Below, piece after piece: positions 52,584-60,200 of a DNA stretch of 64,000 bases. Source of the stretch: Paeniglutamicibacter cryotolerans. Lineage in GTDB: Bacteria; Actinomycetota; Actinomycetes; Actinomycetales; Micrococcaceae. The DNA lies in contig NZ_JACHVS010000001.1 of NCBI RefSeq assembly GCF_014190875.1, positions 2,046,001-2,110,000 of the forward strand, written 5' to 3'. Under the pieces are notes generated by a model that worked only from the letters and a program-made list of their open reading frames with translations, had not been told where the DNA came from and made no database searches. Position 1 is the first letter of the stretch; every line of letters begins with the position of its first letter. Position numbers and translations under genes: made by a program.

Positions 52584-52611
52584 CGAAAACGAAATAGCTA
52601 GGAAACTCCCG

Positions 52612-53439
52612 CTAGGGCCTCTCGCCCGTCCCGGCGTCGGCGTCGGCGTCGGGCGCCCTACCGTCCTTCTCCCTCTCCTTGCCGCCGCCGGAGCCCGCCG
52701 ATGCTGCACCGAGGCCAAGCATCGCCCCGAGCAGGCCGGCGCCCGCATCGGTGCTCAGCACGCTGATGGCCATGAGCGCTCCGACGATGCCGAGCCCGAA
52801 TAGCAGGACCACCATGCGGCCCCAATTTTCGATGGCGAAGGGGAGCGAGGGGCGGGCCGATTTGACGGGTTCGACGTGAACTGCGAACGGTGCGATGGCG
52901 GCTCCATCGGCCTCGGCCTGGACCACCGACGTGCCGGATTTCTTGAAGGTGTATTTGAGGTAGCCCTCGCTGAAACCGGCGACCTCCTTGTCATCGACCG
53001 ACCAGGTGACCTGCTGCGGGTCACCCGTGGAATCCCGGATCGGCGGGCTGATGGTGAATACCATTTCCTGGCCGGGGGTACAGGCGCTCGCGCCGATGAT
53101 CCGGGGGACTGGATCATCGGCGTGCCCCGGCATCAACTCACGGGGAGTCGCCGCCACGGGTTCCGCAGCGTAGGTCGTGCCCTGCTTCAGGGCGCTGCCC
53201 ATGAAATCAATGAGGAGCTTGTGGTAGCGCAGGGCGAAGTACAACGCGGCGGCGATCACGATCATCGAAGCACCGAGGAAGACGACGGGCAGGATGGCGT
53301 TCGGCGCGCTGCCCGGCACTTCAGGGGTGGCTGGCGTGGTGGCGGCGCTGGCGGACGCTCCGGGAACGAGCATCGCCAGGCTGCTGGTCGCCACAGCGCC
53401 AGCAACGAATAATCCCCTGCCCAAGATGCGAAGCTGCAT
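52612..53439 (-). CDS. Exported membrane protein with Ig-like extracellular part
   Basis: A 275-residue protein. A signal peptide (residues 1-32) is followed by a transmembrane helix near 50-68, a beta-rich segment (about 105-190) containing VTWSVDDKEVAGFSEGYLKY and TFKKSGTSVVQAEADG, which resembles a PKD/Ig-like fold, and two close helices near 205-245. The tail is Gly/Asp/Ala-rich. No family is recognised. Its TAG stop is formed by the right-hand CTAG of the IS1634-family element. Confidence 0.75.
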   Translation of the reverse strand: MQLRILGRGLFVAGAVATSSLAMLVPGASASAATTPATPEVPGSAPNAILPVVFLGASMIVIAAALYFALRYHKLLIDFMGSALKQGTTYAAEPVAATPRELMPGHADDPVPRIIGASACTPGQEMVFTISPPIRDSTGDPQQVTWSVDDKEVAGFSEGYLKYTFKKSGTSVVQAEADGAAIAPFAVHVEPVKSARPSLPFAIENWGRMVVLLFGLGIVGALMAISVLSTDAGAGLLGAMLGLGAASAGSGGGKEREKDGRAPDADADAGTGERP

Positions 53440-53644
53440 GGCCGTTCCCCCTGTTCGGTGGTGCCGGCCGCCAGCTGGTGGTACCCGGTCAGGGAATTCT
53501 GGGCCGGGGCTAGGGGGAAGTCAATGCCGCCACTCGCGGGGAGGCGCAGTATCGGCCACCGGCCGGCATGCGCCCGGGAATGAATTCGATTCCGTGTCCG
53601 TTTCATATGCAAACGCATTTATTTTCGAGTGTCAGGAATCCATC

Positions 53645-54268
53645 ATGACCCAGTCCATCGTCGTCGTCTCCGGAGGCCTCGGCGTTCCGTCCACCAGTAG
53701 GATGCTGGGCGACCAGATCGGTGAGGCGGCCCGCGCGGCGCTGGCCGAACGCGGCATCGGAGCGGGCGTGGGAACCATCGAGCTGCGCGACTTCGCGGTG
53801 GACATCACCAACAACATGCTCACGCGCTATGCCTCCCCGCGACTGGCCGAGATGATCGACACCGTCACCGGAGCCGACGGCCTGGTCATTGTCAGCCCGG
53901 TGTTCACCGCCTCGGTCAGCGGATTGCTTAAGTCCTTCCTCGACGTGCTTGATCCCCAGGCGCTCGAGGGCATGCCGGTGGTCATGGCGGCGACCGGCGG
54001 CAGTGCGCGGCACTCGATGGTGCTCGAGTTCGTGATGCGCCCGATCTTCTCCTACCTGCGGGCCGCGATCATGCCCACGGGCGTCTTCGCCGCGCCCGAG
54101 GACTGGGGATCGGACACCGGGGGCGGGCACCTGGCTGAGCGCGCAGCCCGGGCCGGCGCGGAGCTGGCCGCCGCCATCGAAGGCGCGGCGCCCACGCGCA
54201 GGCGGGAAGAGCCGATGACCTCGCTGCCCTTCGAGCAGCTGCTGGCAAACATCCGGCCGGGAGCCTAG
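53645..54268 (+). CDS. NADPH-dependent FMN reductase (CE1759/SsuE-like)
   Basis: A 207-residue flavodoxin-fold reductase. The N-terminal SGGLGVPSTSRMLGDQI loop binds the flavin phosphate, and GLVIVSPVFTASVSGLLKSF near 78-98 and MAATGGSARHSMV near 115 are the SsuE/CE1759-family segments. It supplies reduced FMN to monooxygenases (alkanesulfonate, aromatic or nitrilotriacetate type). No partner monooxygenase is adjacent. ATG 53645 is chosen because the fold begins there; the ribosome-binding site is weak. Confidence 0.85.
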   Translation: MTQSIVVVSGGLGVPSTSRMLGDQIGEAARAALAERGIGAGVGTIELRDFAVDITNNMLTRYASPRLAEMIDTVTGADGLVIVSPVFTASVSGLLKSFLDVLDPQALEGMPVVMAATGGSARHSMVLEFVMRPIFSYLRAAIMPTGVFAAPEDWGSDTGGGHLAERAARAGAELAAAIEGAAPTRRREEPMTSLPFEQLLANIRPGA

Positions 54269-54274
54269 CCACAG

Positions 54275-55507
54275 CTAAAACGAGGGGCTGGCCCCGGAGT
54301 ACTCGGGGTCGTCCTCGTCGAACTGGTCGGGTCCGTCGATGGAGGCGCCCATCCGGTGCAGCATCCCGGCCAGCACCGGCCGCGGCGTGGCGAAGTTCAG
54401 CCGCACGAATCCGCGTCCGGCCTGCCCGCACAGTGCGCCATCGGTCAGGGCCAGCTGGGCCTGCTGCCTGAAGAACCGCACGGGATCCGGGCCGAGGCCC
54501 AGTTCCGACACGTCGAGCCAGGCCAGGTAGGTACCCTGCGGTGCGAGGTAGCGGACCCGGGGCAGGTGCTCGGCCACGAGCCCGCCGAGCAGGTCCCGGT
54601 TTCCCTCCAGATAGCCGAGGACCTTCCCGAGCCAGGCCTGGCCGCCATCGTAGGCGGCCGCCGTTCCGGCCAGACCGGGGGTCGCCGCACCGTGCTCGGG
54701 AACGATGCCGACCCGCGCCCACAGGGTCCGGTCGGCATCGTTGGTCAAGACCAGCTGGGCGCATTTGAGCCCCGGGATGTTGAAGGCCTTGCTGGCAGAG
54801 ATTCCAGTGATGCTGTGCCCGGCCGCCGTATCGCTGATCGCGGCATAGGGATGGTGTTCGTATCCGCCGTACACCAGCGGGGCATGGATCTCGTCGGCGA
54901 AGACGCGCGATCCGGTGTGCTCGACCAGACGGGAGATCCGCAGCAGTTCGGCTCGCGTGTAGACCTTGCCGATCGGGTTGTGCGGGTTCACCAGCACCAG
55001 CAGGGCCCCGCCGGAAAGCGCGGACTCCAACCCCGCCCAGTCCAGCTCCCAGCCGATCCCGGTGCGCAGCATCGGAACCTGGATGCTGCGGCGGCCGAAG
55101 CGGGCGGGGGTATCGATGAAGGGCATGTAGGCCGGGGTGAGCAGCACGACGGGGGCATCGGGCCGGTGTGCGGGGGAGAAGTGCATGATGGCTGCGTCGA
55201 AGGCGGCGCCGACGTTGGACAACGGACGGATCTGCGCAGGGTCCAGCCGCCACCCGAAGCGGGCGTCGAGCCAATCGGCGGTGGCCTCCTGCAGCGAAGA
55301 GACCAGGTAGGCAGGGGCGTATCCGACCAGGCCGGAGGCGATGGTCTGCGCCGCGGCTTCCAGGACCCCGGGGGCAGTGCCGAAGTCCATTTCCGCTATC
55401 CATGCACCGAGGGCCTCCTGCTGGCCGGTCCACTTCAGCGAACCGCCGCGGCGCAGCTCATCGACGGTGATCCGGTCAAAGGGGTGGGCATCCATGGGAA
55501 CCAGCAT
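54275..55507 (-). CDS. MalY/PatB-type PLP-dependent C-S lyase/aminotransferase
   Basis: A 410-residue fold-type I PLP enzyme. WIAEMDFGTAP near residue 36 is the MalY/PatB N-terminal signature, VNPHNPIGKVY near 172 and FADEIHAPLVY near 201 are the cofactor-binding blocks, and the PLP Lys lies in SASKAFNIPGLK near 238. Such enzymes cleave cystathionine or cysteine conjugates to pyruvate, NH3 and a thiol. The start may be ATG 55507 or ATG 55495. It converges with the FMN reductase, 6 bp apart. Confidence 0.9.
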   Translation of the reverse strand: MLVPMDAHPFDRITVDELRRGGSLKWTGQQEALGAWIAEMDFGTAPGVLEAAAQTIASGLVGYAPAYLVSSLQEATADWLDARFGWRLDPAQIRPLSNVGAAFDAAIMHFSPAHRPDAPVVLLTPAYMPFIDTPARFGRRSIQVPMLRTGIGWELDWAGLESALSGGALLVLVNPHNPIGKVYTRAELLRISRLVEHTGSRVFADEIHAPLVYGGYEHHPYAAISDTAAGHSITGISASKAFNIPGLKCAQLVLTNDADRTLWARVGIVPEHGAATPGLAGTAAAYDGGQAWLGKVLGYLEGNRDLLGGLVAEHLPRVRYLAPQGTYLAWLDVSELGLGPDPVRFFRQQAQLALTDGALCGQAGRGFVRLNFATPRPVLAGMLHRMGASIDGPDQFDEDDPEYSGASPSF

Positions 55508-55629
55508 AGGCTTTGCCGTCCCCGTGGCAGAAGGGGGTCTTATCCGGCGGGGCCCATCCTCCCGGCCAGGGGCCGATCGGGTAGATTGGGCAGCGAACCG
55601 CGACGAGGGAGGGGTGGGAGGAGCAGGGC

Positions 55630-56127
55630 ATGTCGACTGGGCGTAACGAGAGCATCGAAGAGCGGCTGGACCGCAACTGGGCCGATCTCATGCAGGAACT
55701 GCGGGTCATGCAGACCGGGGCGCAGATCCTCACCGCTTTCCTGATCACGCTGCCGTTCCAGGCCCGGTTCAGTGAACTCGATGCCTTCCAGCGGGACTTC
55801 TACCTGGCGCTGCTGGTCTTCTCGGTGCTGCTCAGTGCCCTGATCCTGACCCCGGTCGCCGTCCACCGGTACTTGTTCGGCCAACGGGTCAAGGTCACCA
55901 CGGTGCACCAGGGACACCGGATAGTGAAGCTCGCGCTGCTCGGTGTCGGCCTGCTGATCAGCGCATGCGTGGTATTCATCGTCCAGTTCCTGCTGGGCTG
56001 GATCTGGGCCGCCGGGATCGGCGTGGTGGTGGTCGGCCTCGTCGTGTTCCTGCTTCTCCTGCTGCCTCGAATCATCAAACCGATGTCCTCCGTGGCGCCA
56101 CAGGACGACGATAAGCTCGGCCCGTAG
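55630..56127 (+). CDS. DUF6328 family membrane protein
   Basis: A 165-residue protein beginning with a charged helix that leads into ELRVMQTGAQILTAFLITLPFQARF (about residues 20-45), the hallmark of this actinobacterial family, followed by three further hydrophobic segments (about 55-78, 97-118, 121-142). GGAGGAGCAGGG precedes the ATG. Function unknown; members are often near stress or regulatory genes. Confidence 0.88.
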   Translation: MSTGRNESIEERLDRNWADLMQELRVMQTGAQILTAFLITLPFQARFSELDAFQRDFYLALLVFSVLLSALILTPVAVHRYLFGQRVKVTTVHQGHRIVKLALLGVGLLISACVVFIVQFLLGWIWAAGIGVVVVGLVVFLLLLLPRIIKPMSSVAPQDDDKLGP

Positions 56128-56163
56128 CCGCGCGCCACACGCACCTGACCCGTTGAAGGAACC

Positions 56164-56958
56164 ATGACCTCTCCCCGCCTTGAAATTGCCGTCCAAGACA
56201 CCGCCGGTGCCCGCATCGCCAGGGAACACGGCGCCGACCGCGTCGAATTGTGCCAGGGCCTGGGCCTGGGTGGGCTGACCCCGAGCCAGGGGCTGATCGA
56301 AGCCTGCGTGGCCGAGGGCATCGGCGTGCACCCGCTGATCCGCCCGCGCGGCGGCGGCTTCAGCTATTCGCCCCTGGAAACCGAGGCCATGCTCATCGAT
56401 ATCCGCCGTGCCGTCGCCGCCGGTGCGCGCGGGGTGGTCATCGGGGCGGTCTGCGCGGGGGATGCCGGGCTGGATTCCTCCGTGCTGTCCACGCTGATCG
56501 CGGCGGCCCGCGAGACGGCGGCGGATACCGAGATCACGGTGCACCGCTGCGTGGACGTGCTGTTGGGGGCCGGGGCCGATCCCGCGCAGCTCGTCGGGCA
56601 GCTGATCGGCCTGGGCGTCGACCGGGTGCTCAGCTCCGGCGGGGCATCAACCGCCGGGCGCGGGATCGGTGTTCTGCACCTGATGCATGAGGCGGCCGAC
56701 GGGCGCCTGCAGATCCAGGCCGGTGGCGGTGTCCGGCTCGAGGACATCCCGGCCCTGCTGCGGCTCGATGGCATCCACCTCTCGGCGCGCACCTCCGTCA
56801 GCACCGGGGCCAGCGGCCCCGGTGGCGGTGAGAGCGCCTACGATGCCACCTCGCCCGAGCTGGTGGCCGCGGCAGCGGCCGCCCTCGTGGCCCCGGGGCG
56901 AGCAGCGAATCCGGATGCGAGTACGATTTCGGACTCGGATGTGAGTCGGGCCACGTAA
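56164..56958 (+). CDS. cutC: CutC-family protein (TIM barrel)
   Basis: A 264-residue CutC protein. LEIAVQDTAGARIAREHGADRVELCQGL at residues 6-33, the HPLIRPRGGGFSYS loop near 57, TVHRCVD near 126 and RVLSSGGASTAGRG near 155 are the conserved TIM-barrel blocks (family segments). It was named for copper homeostasis in E. coli, but its enzymatic role is uncertain. The Ala/Asp/Ser-rich C-terminal 30 residues go beyond the usual barrel. Confidence 0.92.
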   Translation: MTSPRLEIAVQDTAGARIAREHGADRVELCQGLGLGGLTPSQGLIEACVAEGIGVHPLIRPRGGGFSYSPLETEAMLIDIRRAVAAGARGVVIGAVCAGDAGLDSSVLSTLIAAARETAADTEITVHRCVDVLLGAGADPAQLVGQLIGLGVDRVLSSGGASTAGRGIGVLHLMHEAADGRLQIQAGGGVRLEDIPALLRLDGIHLSARTSVSTGASGPGGGESAYDATSPELVAAAAAALVAPGRAANPDASTISDSDVSRAT

Positions 56959-57064
56959 GCGGATACGATGGCCCGGGCGGAATGCCGAAACCGGATCGTC
57001 AAGGTCCGGGCCGCACTCACACCGCCCTCCACCCTTTGGATCGACCCGGGAGGCTAGCACCCGA

Positions 57065-57850
57065 ATGCTCAACGATGAGACCATCACCCAGATTGCCGAC
57101 GAACTCGTCCGCGCGGGACAGGACCGTGTACCGGTGAAGCGGCTCACGGCCCGCTTCCCCGACATGACCGTCGAGGATTCCTACCGCGTCCAGGACCTGT
57201 GGCGCCGCCGAAGCGAGGCCAACGGCCGCGTCCTGGCCGGCCGCAAGATCGGGCTGACCTCCCGCGCCATGCAGATGGCCACCGGCATCACGGAACCTGA
57301 CTACGGGATCATCTTCGATGACATGGTGCTCGATGGCGGCTGCACCGTCGAATGGGACCGCTACACGCACCCGCGTATCGAAATGGAACTCGCCTTCGTG
57401 CTGAAGGAAGACGTCTCCGGGCCCAACGCGAACATCTTCGACGTGCTGCGCGCCACCGAATACGTGGTTCCCGCGCTGGAGATCCTCGATTCGCGCATCG
57501 AGATGGAGGGCCGCACCATCGTCGACACCATCAGCGACAACGCGGCCATGGGCGCCATGGTCATCGGCGGCAACCCGATGAAGCCCGACGCCATCGACCT
57601 GCGCTGGGTCTCGGGCATCCTCTACAAGAACCAGATCGTCGAGGAAACCGGCGTCGCCGCCGGCGTGCTGAACCACCCGGCGGCCGGCGTGTACTGGCTG
57701 GCGAACAAGATCGCCGCGCACGGCGACGTGCTCAAGGCCGGGGAAATCATCCTCGCCGGCTCCTTCACCCGCCCGATGTGGGTCGACAAGGGCGATACCG
57801 TCCTGGCCGACTACGGGCCGATGGGAACCGTGGCATGTCGTTTCGTGTAG
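57065..57850 (+). CDS. hpaH: 2-oxohepta-3-ene-1,7-dioate hydratase
   Basis: A 261-residue member of the HpaH/MhpD hydratase family. LAGRKIGLTSRAMQ near residue 58, TEPDYGIIFDDM near 77, HPRIEMELAFVL near 101 (metal-binding Glu pair) and the closing GSFTRPMWVDKGDTV (about 235-249) are diagnostic. It hydrates the meta-cleavage product of homoprotocatechuate (4-hydroxyphenylacetate degradation). GGGAGG precedes the ATG. It overlaps the HpaI gene by 16 bp. The earlier enzymes of the pathway (HpaB/C, D, E, F) are not in the window. Confidence 0.92.
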   Translation: MLNDETITQIADELVRAGQDRVPVKRLTARFPDMTVEDSYRVQDLWRRRSEANGRVLAGRKIGLTSRAMQMATGITEPDYGIIFDDMVLDGGCTVEWDRYTHPRIEMELAFVLKEDVSGPNANIFDVLRATEYVVPALEILDSRIEMEGRTIVDTISDNAAMGAMVIGGNPMKPDAIDLRWVSGILYKNQIVEETGVAAGVLNHPAAGVYWLANKIAAHGDVLKAGEIILAGSFTRPMWVDKGDTVLADYGPMGTVACRFV

Positions 57851-58650
57851 ATCCCGATCCGTCGTTCCGCGACGCCCTCGAAGCGTCCGACCGCTCGCTG
57901 GCCGGTATCTGGGTCTGCTCCGGTTCCCCGCTGGTCGCCGAGATTTGCGCCGGTGCAGGCTTCGACTGGTTGTTCATCGACGCCGAGCATTCGCCCAACG
58001 GACTTGAATCGGTGCTCGCCCAGCTGCAGGCGGTCCGCGGCTATCCGGTGGTGCCCGTGGTCCGACCGGCGGTCAACGACGTGGTGCTGATCAAGCAGTT
58101 CCTGGACCTGGGTGTGCAATCGCTGATCGTGCCGATGGTCAATACGGCGCAGGATGCCGCGGCCGCGGTCTCCGCGGTGAACTACCCGCCACTGGGCGTG
58201 CGCGGCGTCGGTTCGGCGCTGGCCCGCTCGGCCCGCTGGAACCGCATTCCGAACTATCTGACCCGCGCCTCCGAATCGATCACGCTGATTGTGCAGATCG
58301 AATCGGCCGAGGCGGTTGCCAACGTCGAGGCCATCGTGGCGACTGAGGGGGTGCACGGCATCTTCATCGGTCCCTCCGATCTTGCCGCCTCCATGGGCGT
58401 CATCGGAGAACAGGACCATCCGGAGGTGGTTGCGGCCGTCGAGAAGTCGATCGCTGCGGCCAAGGCCGCCGGCATCCACGTTGGTGTCAACGCTTTTGCC
58501 GAGGGCCCGGCCCGCCGCTACATCGAGCTGGGTGCCGACTTCGTCGGTGTCGGTGCGGATGTGGCGCTGCTGGCCCGCGGCTCCGAGTCGCTGGCAGCCA
58601 AGTTCGTGCCAACGGAAACGGCCATGCCGGGGAAGCCCGCCAGCTACTAG
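57835..58650 (+). CDS. hpaI: 4-hydroxy-2-oxoheptane-1,7-dioate aldolase
   Basis: A 271-residue class II aldolase of the HpcH/HpaI family. DWLFIDAEHSPNG near residue 43, the Arg of PVVRPA near 73, VPMVNTAQDA near 100, IVQIESAEAVANVEAI near 146 (metal Glu) and GPSDLAASMG near 177 (metal Asp) are all present. It cleaves the hydrated ring-fission product into pyruvate and succinic semialdehyde. ATG 57835 lies inside the hydratase gene (16-bp overlap). Its TAG stop is in the left CTAG of an IS982-family element. Confidence 0.93.
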   Translation: MSFRVDPDPSFRDALEASDRSLAGIWVCSGSPLVAEICAGAGFDWLFIDAEHSPNGLESVLAQLQAVRGYPVVPVVRPAVNDVVLIKQFLDLGVQSLIVPMVNTAQDAAAAVSAVNYPPLGVRGVGSALARSARWNRIPNYLTRASESITLIVQIESAEAVANVEAIVATEGVHGIFIGPSDLAASMGVIGEQDHPEVVAAVEKSIAAAKAAGIHVGVNAFAEGPARRYIELGADFVGVGADVALLARGSESLAAKFVPTETAMPGKPASY

Positions 58651-59661
58651 ATGATTGATTCCAAGGGGTGACAGCGCGGGCAAGGGTGTCCAGAATCGAG
58701 ATGTAATACCCAACATTCGAACCTGGAGAGTTCCGATGGCTCCCGATCTGGACACCCTTGCAACAGCACTGTACGCCTGCGCGGACGACTTTCTGAAGGC
58801 CAATCCGCACCTGCTCCCGTGGCGTCCGGCCATCGGCTTCGGGCCCCGGATCAGCGACGCCGAACTGGTCACCATCGCGGTCCTCCAGGCCCTGCTCGGC
58901 TTCACCTCCGAACGCCGCTGGCTCCGCCAATCCCATAACGACCTGCGCCGATGGTTCCCGGACCTGCCCCAACAACCCGGATACAACAAACGGCTGCGGA
59001 AGCTGGGCGGGACCCTGCAGGCTCTCAACGAACACCTGGCCCACACCACCGGGCTCTGGTCCGATGAGCTGTGGCTCGCCGATTCCACCCCTGTGGAATG
59101 CGGGCGCTCCCACACCACGGCCCACCGCTCCGAACTGGCCGGCTGGGCCGAATACGGGTACTGCGCCTCGCATTCACGGTGGTTCTGGGGGCTGCGCCTG
59201 CACCTGCTGTGCACCCCGACCGGACTGCCGGTCGGCTACGCGCTGACCGGGGCGAAGGCCGATGAGCGTGAGACCCTGCTGGGCATCCTGGAAAACCTGC
59301 CCACCCCGGTGGAGCCGGGACAGATCATCATCGCGGACAAGAACTACTACGGGAAGGCCTTCGAGCAGGACCTCTCCGAGGCCGGGATCACCCTGGTCCG
59401 TCCGACCCGTCAAGGTGAGAAACCCCGTCCCGGAAAGAGTCTGCTCAAGCCACTGCGTCAGGTCATCGAGTCAATCAACGACACCCTCAAGGGCCAGCTG
59501 GACCTGGAGGCCCATGGCGGGAGGACCATCGCCGGGGTCACCGTGCGGGTCCTGCAACGCATCCTCGCGCTGACCGTGGCCATCTGGCACAACCTGAACA
59601 CCGGTTCCCATCCACTGCGGTCGCTGACCGCCTATGACCATGAACCCTTGGAATCAATCAT
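58651..59661 (+). mobile_element. Complete IS982-family insertion sequence bounded by CTAG
   Basis: A 1011-bp element with perfect 17-bp inverted repeats, ATGATTGATTCCAAGGG at 58651-58667 and its complement at 59645-59661. CTAG flanks both ends (58647-58650, 59662-59665). It separates the hpaI stop codon from a hairpin at 59682-59716 that looks like the original hpaHI terminator. Confidence 0.9.
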
Positions 59662-59665
59662 CTAG
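58736..59665 (+). CDS. IS982-family transposase
   Basis: A 309-residue DDE transposase of typical IS982 length. RPAIGFGPRISDAELVTIAV near residue 25 and GYNKRLRKL near 82 are family signatures. ELWLADSTPVECGRS near 115, TLLGILENLP...IIADKNYYGK near 195 and the C-terminal ESINDTLKGQLDLEAHGGR region hold the catalytic acidic residues. ATG 58736 follows GGAGAG. The frame is intact. The last sense codon ends with the C of the flanking CTAG, and the stop codon is the TAG of that tetranucleotide. Confidence 0.93.
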   Translation: MAPDLDTLATALYACADDFLKANPHLLPWRPAIGFGPRISDAELVTIAVLQALLGFTSERRWLRQSHNDLRRWFPDLPQQPGYNKRLRKLGGTLQALNEHLAHTTGLWSDELWLADSTPVECGRSHTTAHRSELAGWAEYGYCASHSRWFWGLRLHLLCTPTGLPVGYALTGAKADERETLLGILENLPTPVEPGQIIIADKNYYGKAFEQDLSEAGITLVRPTRQGEKPRPGKSLLKPLRQVIESINDTLKGQLDLEAHGGRTIAGVTVRVLQRILALTVAIWHNLNTGSHPLRSLTAYDHEPLESII

Positions 59666-59681
59666 GGTTTCACCGGTCCGC

Positions 59682-59716
59682 GGGGCGGCCTCCACGTTCA
59701 AGGTGGGTGCCGCCCC
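59682..59716 (+). terminator. Probable original terminator of hpaHI, displaced by the IS
   Basis: GGGGCGGC (59682-59689) pairs with GCCGCCCC (59709-59716), extended by a second short helix (CCAC/GTGG) after one mismatch. Without the IS it would lie about 15 bp after the hpaI stop. Confidence 0.65.
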
Positions 59717-60160
59717 TTGCCGTCCCCTGAGGCTTCAGCCACAACGAATTACTTCACGCAATGACATGTGCCCCAAGTGCTCATTGCAGACCAGGGCAGT
59801 GCATTCCGGCAGTGGCTTTTTTGGAATCGATTCAATGGCCGTTAGCTGCAAGCGGATCCCATGACAATTACAAAAGGGTTGATTCTCACCCTTTGGATGA
59901 AGCCACTGGGATGCGGACCCGGACCAGGGAGGGCTCGTGGTGGATCGATTCGCCGACGTCGGTGTCCTCACTTCGGGCGCAAAAATGAATGATGTTCAGT
60001 TAACCCCTGTTGCCGGCGGTTACCAGGCACTATCCTGAAGAGGTTCAGGGGGCTGCCTTGAGCCGGCAGCAGCTTCCGGGGGAAGCAGGCTCGGCACCGT
60101 GAATGCACTGCGCGCTGTTGTTTGGGGCTTGCGCGCCAGTCTCGCTTAGCGGGGCAGCGT
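59717..60160. other. Intergenic region without a supported gene
   Basis: About 440 bp between the displaced hpaHI terminator and the IclR terminator. Composition is mixed. I see short imperfect hairpins (for example GCTGCC/GGCAGC around 60050) but no coding frame with a ribosome-binding site and recognisable product. Confidence 0.5.
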
Positions 60161-60191
60161 CCGGGGCCGCTTCTTGGGGAAGCGGCCCCGG
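60161..60191 (-). terminator. Terminator of the quinate/shikimate operon
   Basis: CCGGGGCCGCTTC (60161-60173) and GAAGCGGCCCCGG (60179-60191) form a perfect 13-bp stem 10 bp beyond the stop of the minus-strand IclR gene. There is no clear T-run. Confidence 0.75.
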
Positions 60192-60200
60192 TACGCCGCG

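Larger units (their letters stand above)
50705..52611 (-). mobile_element. Complete IS1634-family insertion sequence bounded by CTAG
   Basis: A 1907-bp element with perfect 17-bp terminal inverted repeats: CGGGAGTTTCCTAGCTA at 50705-50721 and its complement at 52595-52611. CTAG flanks it on both sides (50701-50704 and 52612-52615). A second, nested inverted repeat, ATGTATGACCTAA, lies at about 50776-50788 and 52508-52520. A 12-bp hairpin (52534-52583) sits between the outer and inner right-hand repeats. The element separates sugC from a convergent gene without altering either stop codon. Confidence 0.88.

Noticed and set aside
4332..59661. Composite transposon or genomic island bounded by the three IS elements
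   Set aside because: The elements belong to three families, are 44 and 6 kb apart, and the DNA between them has the same composition and ordinary chromosomal operons.
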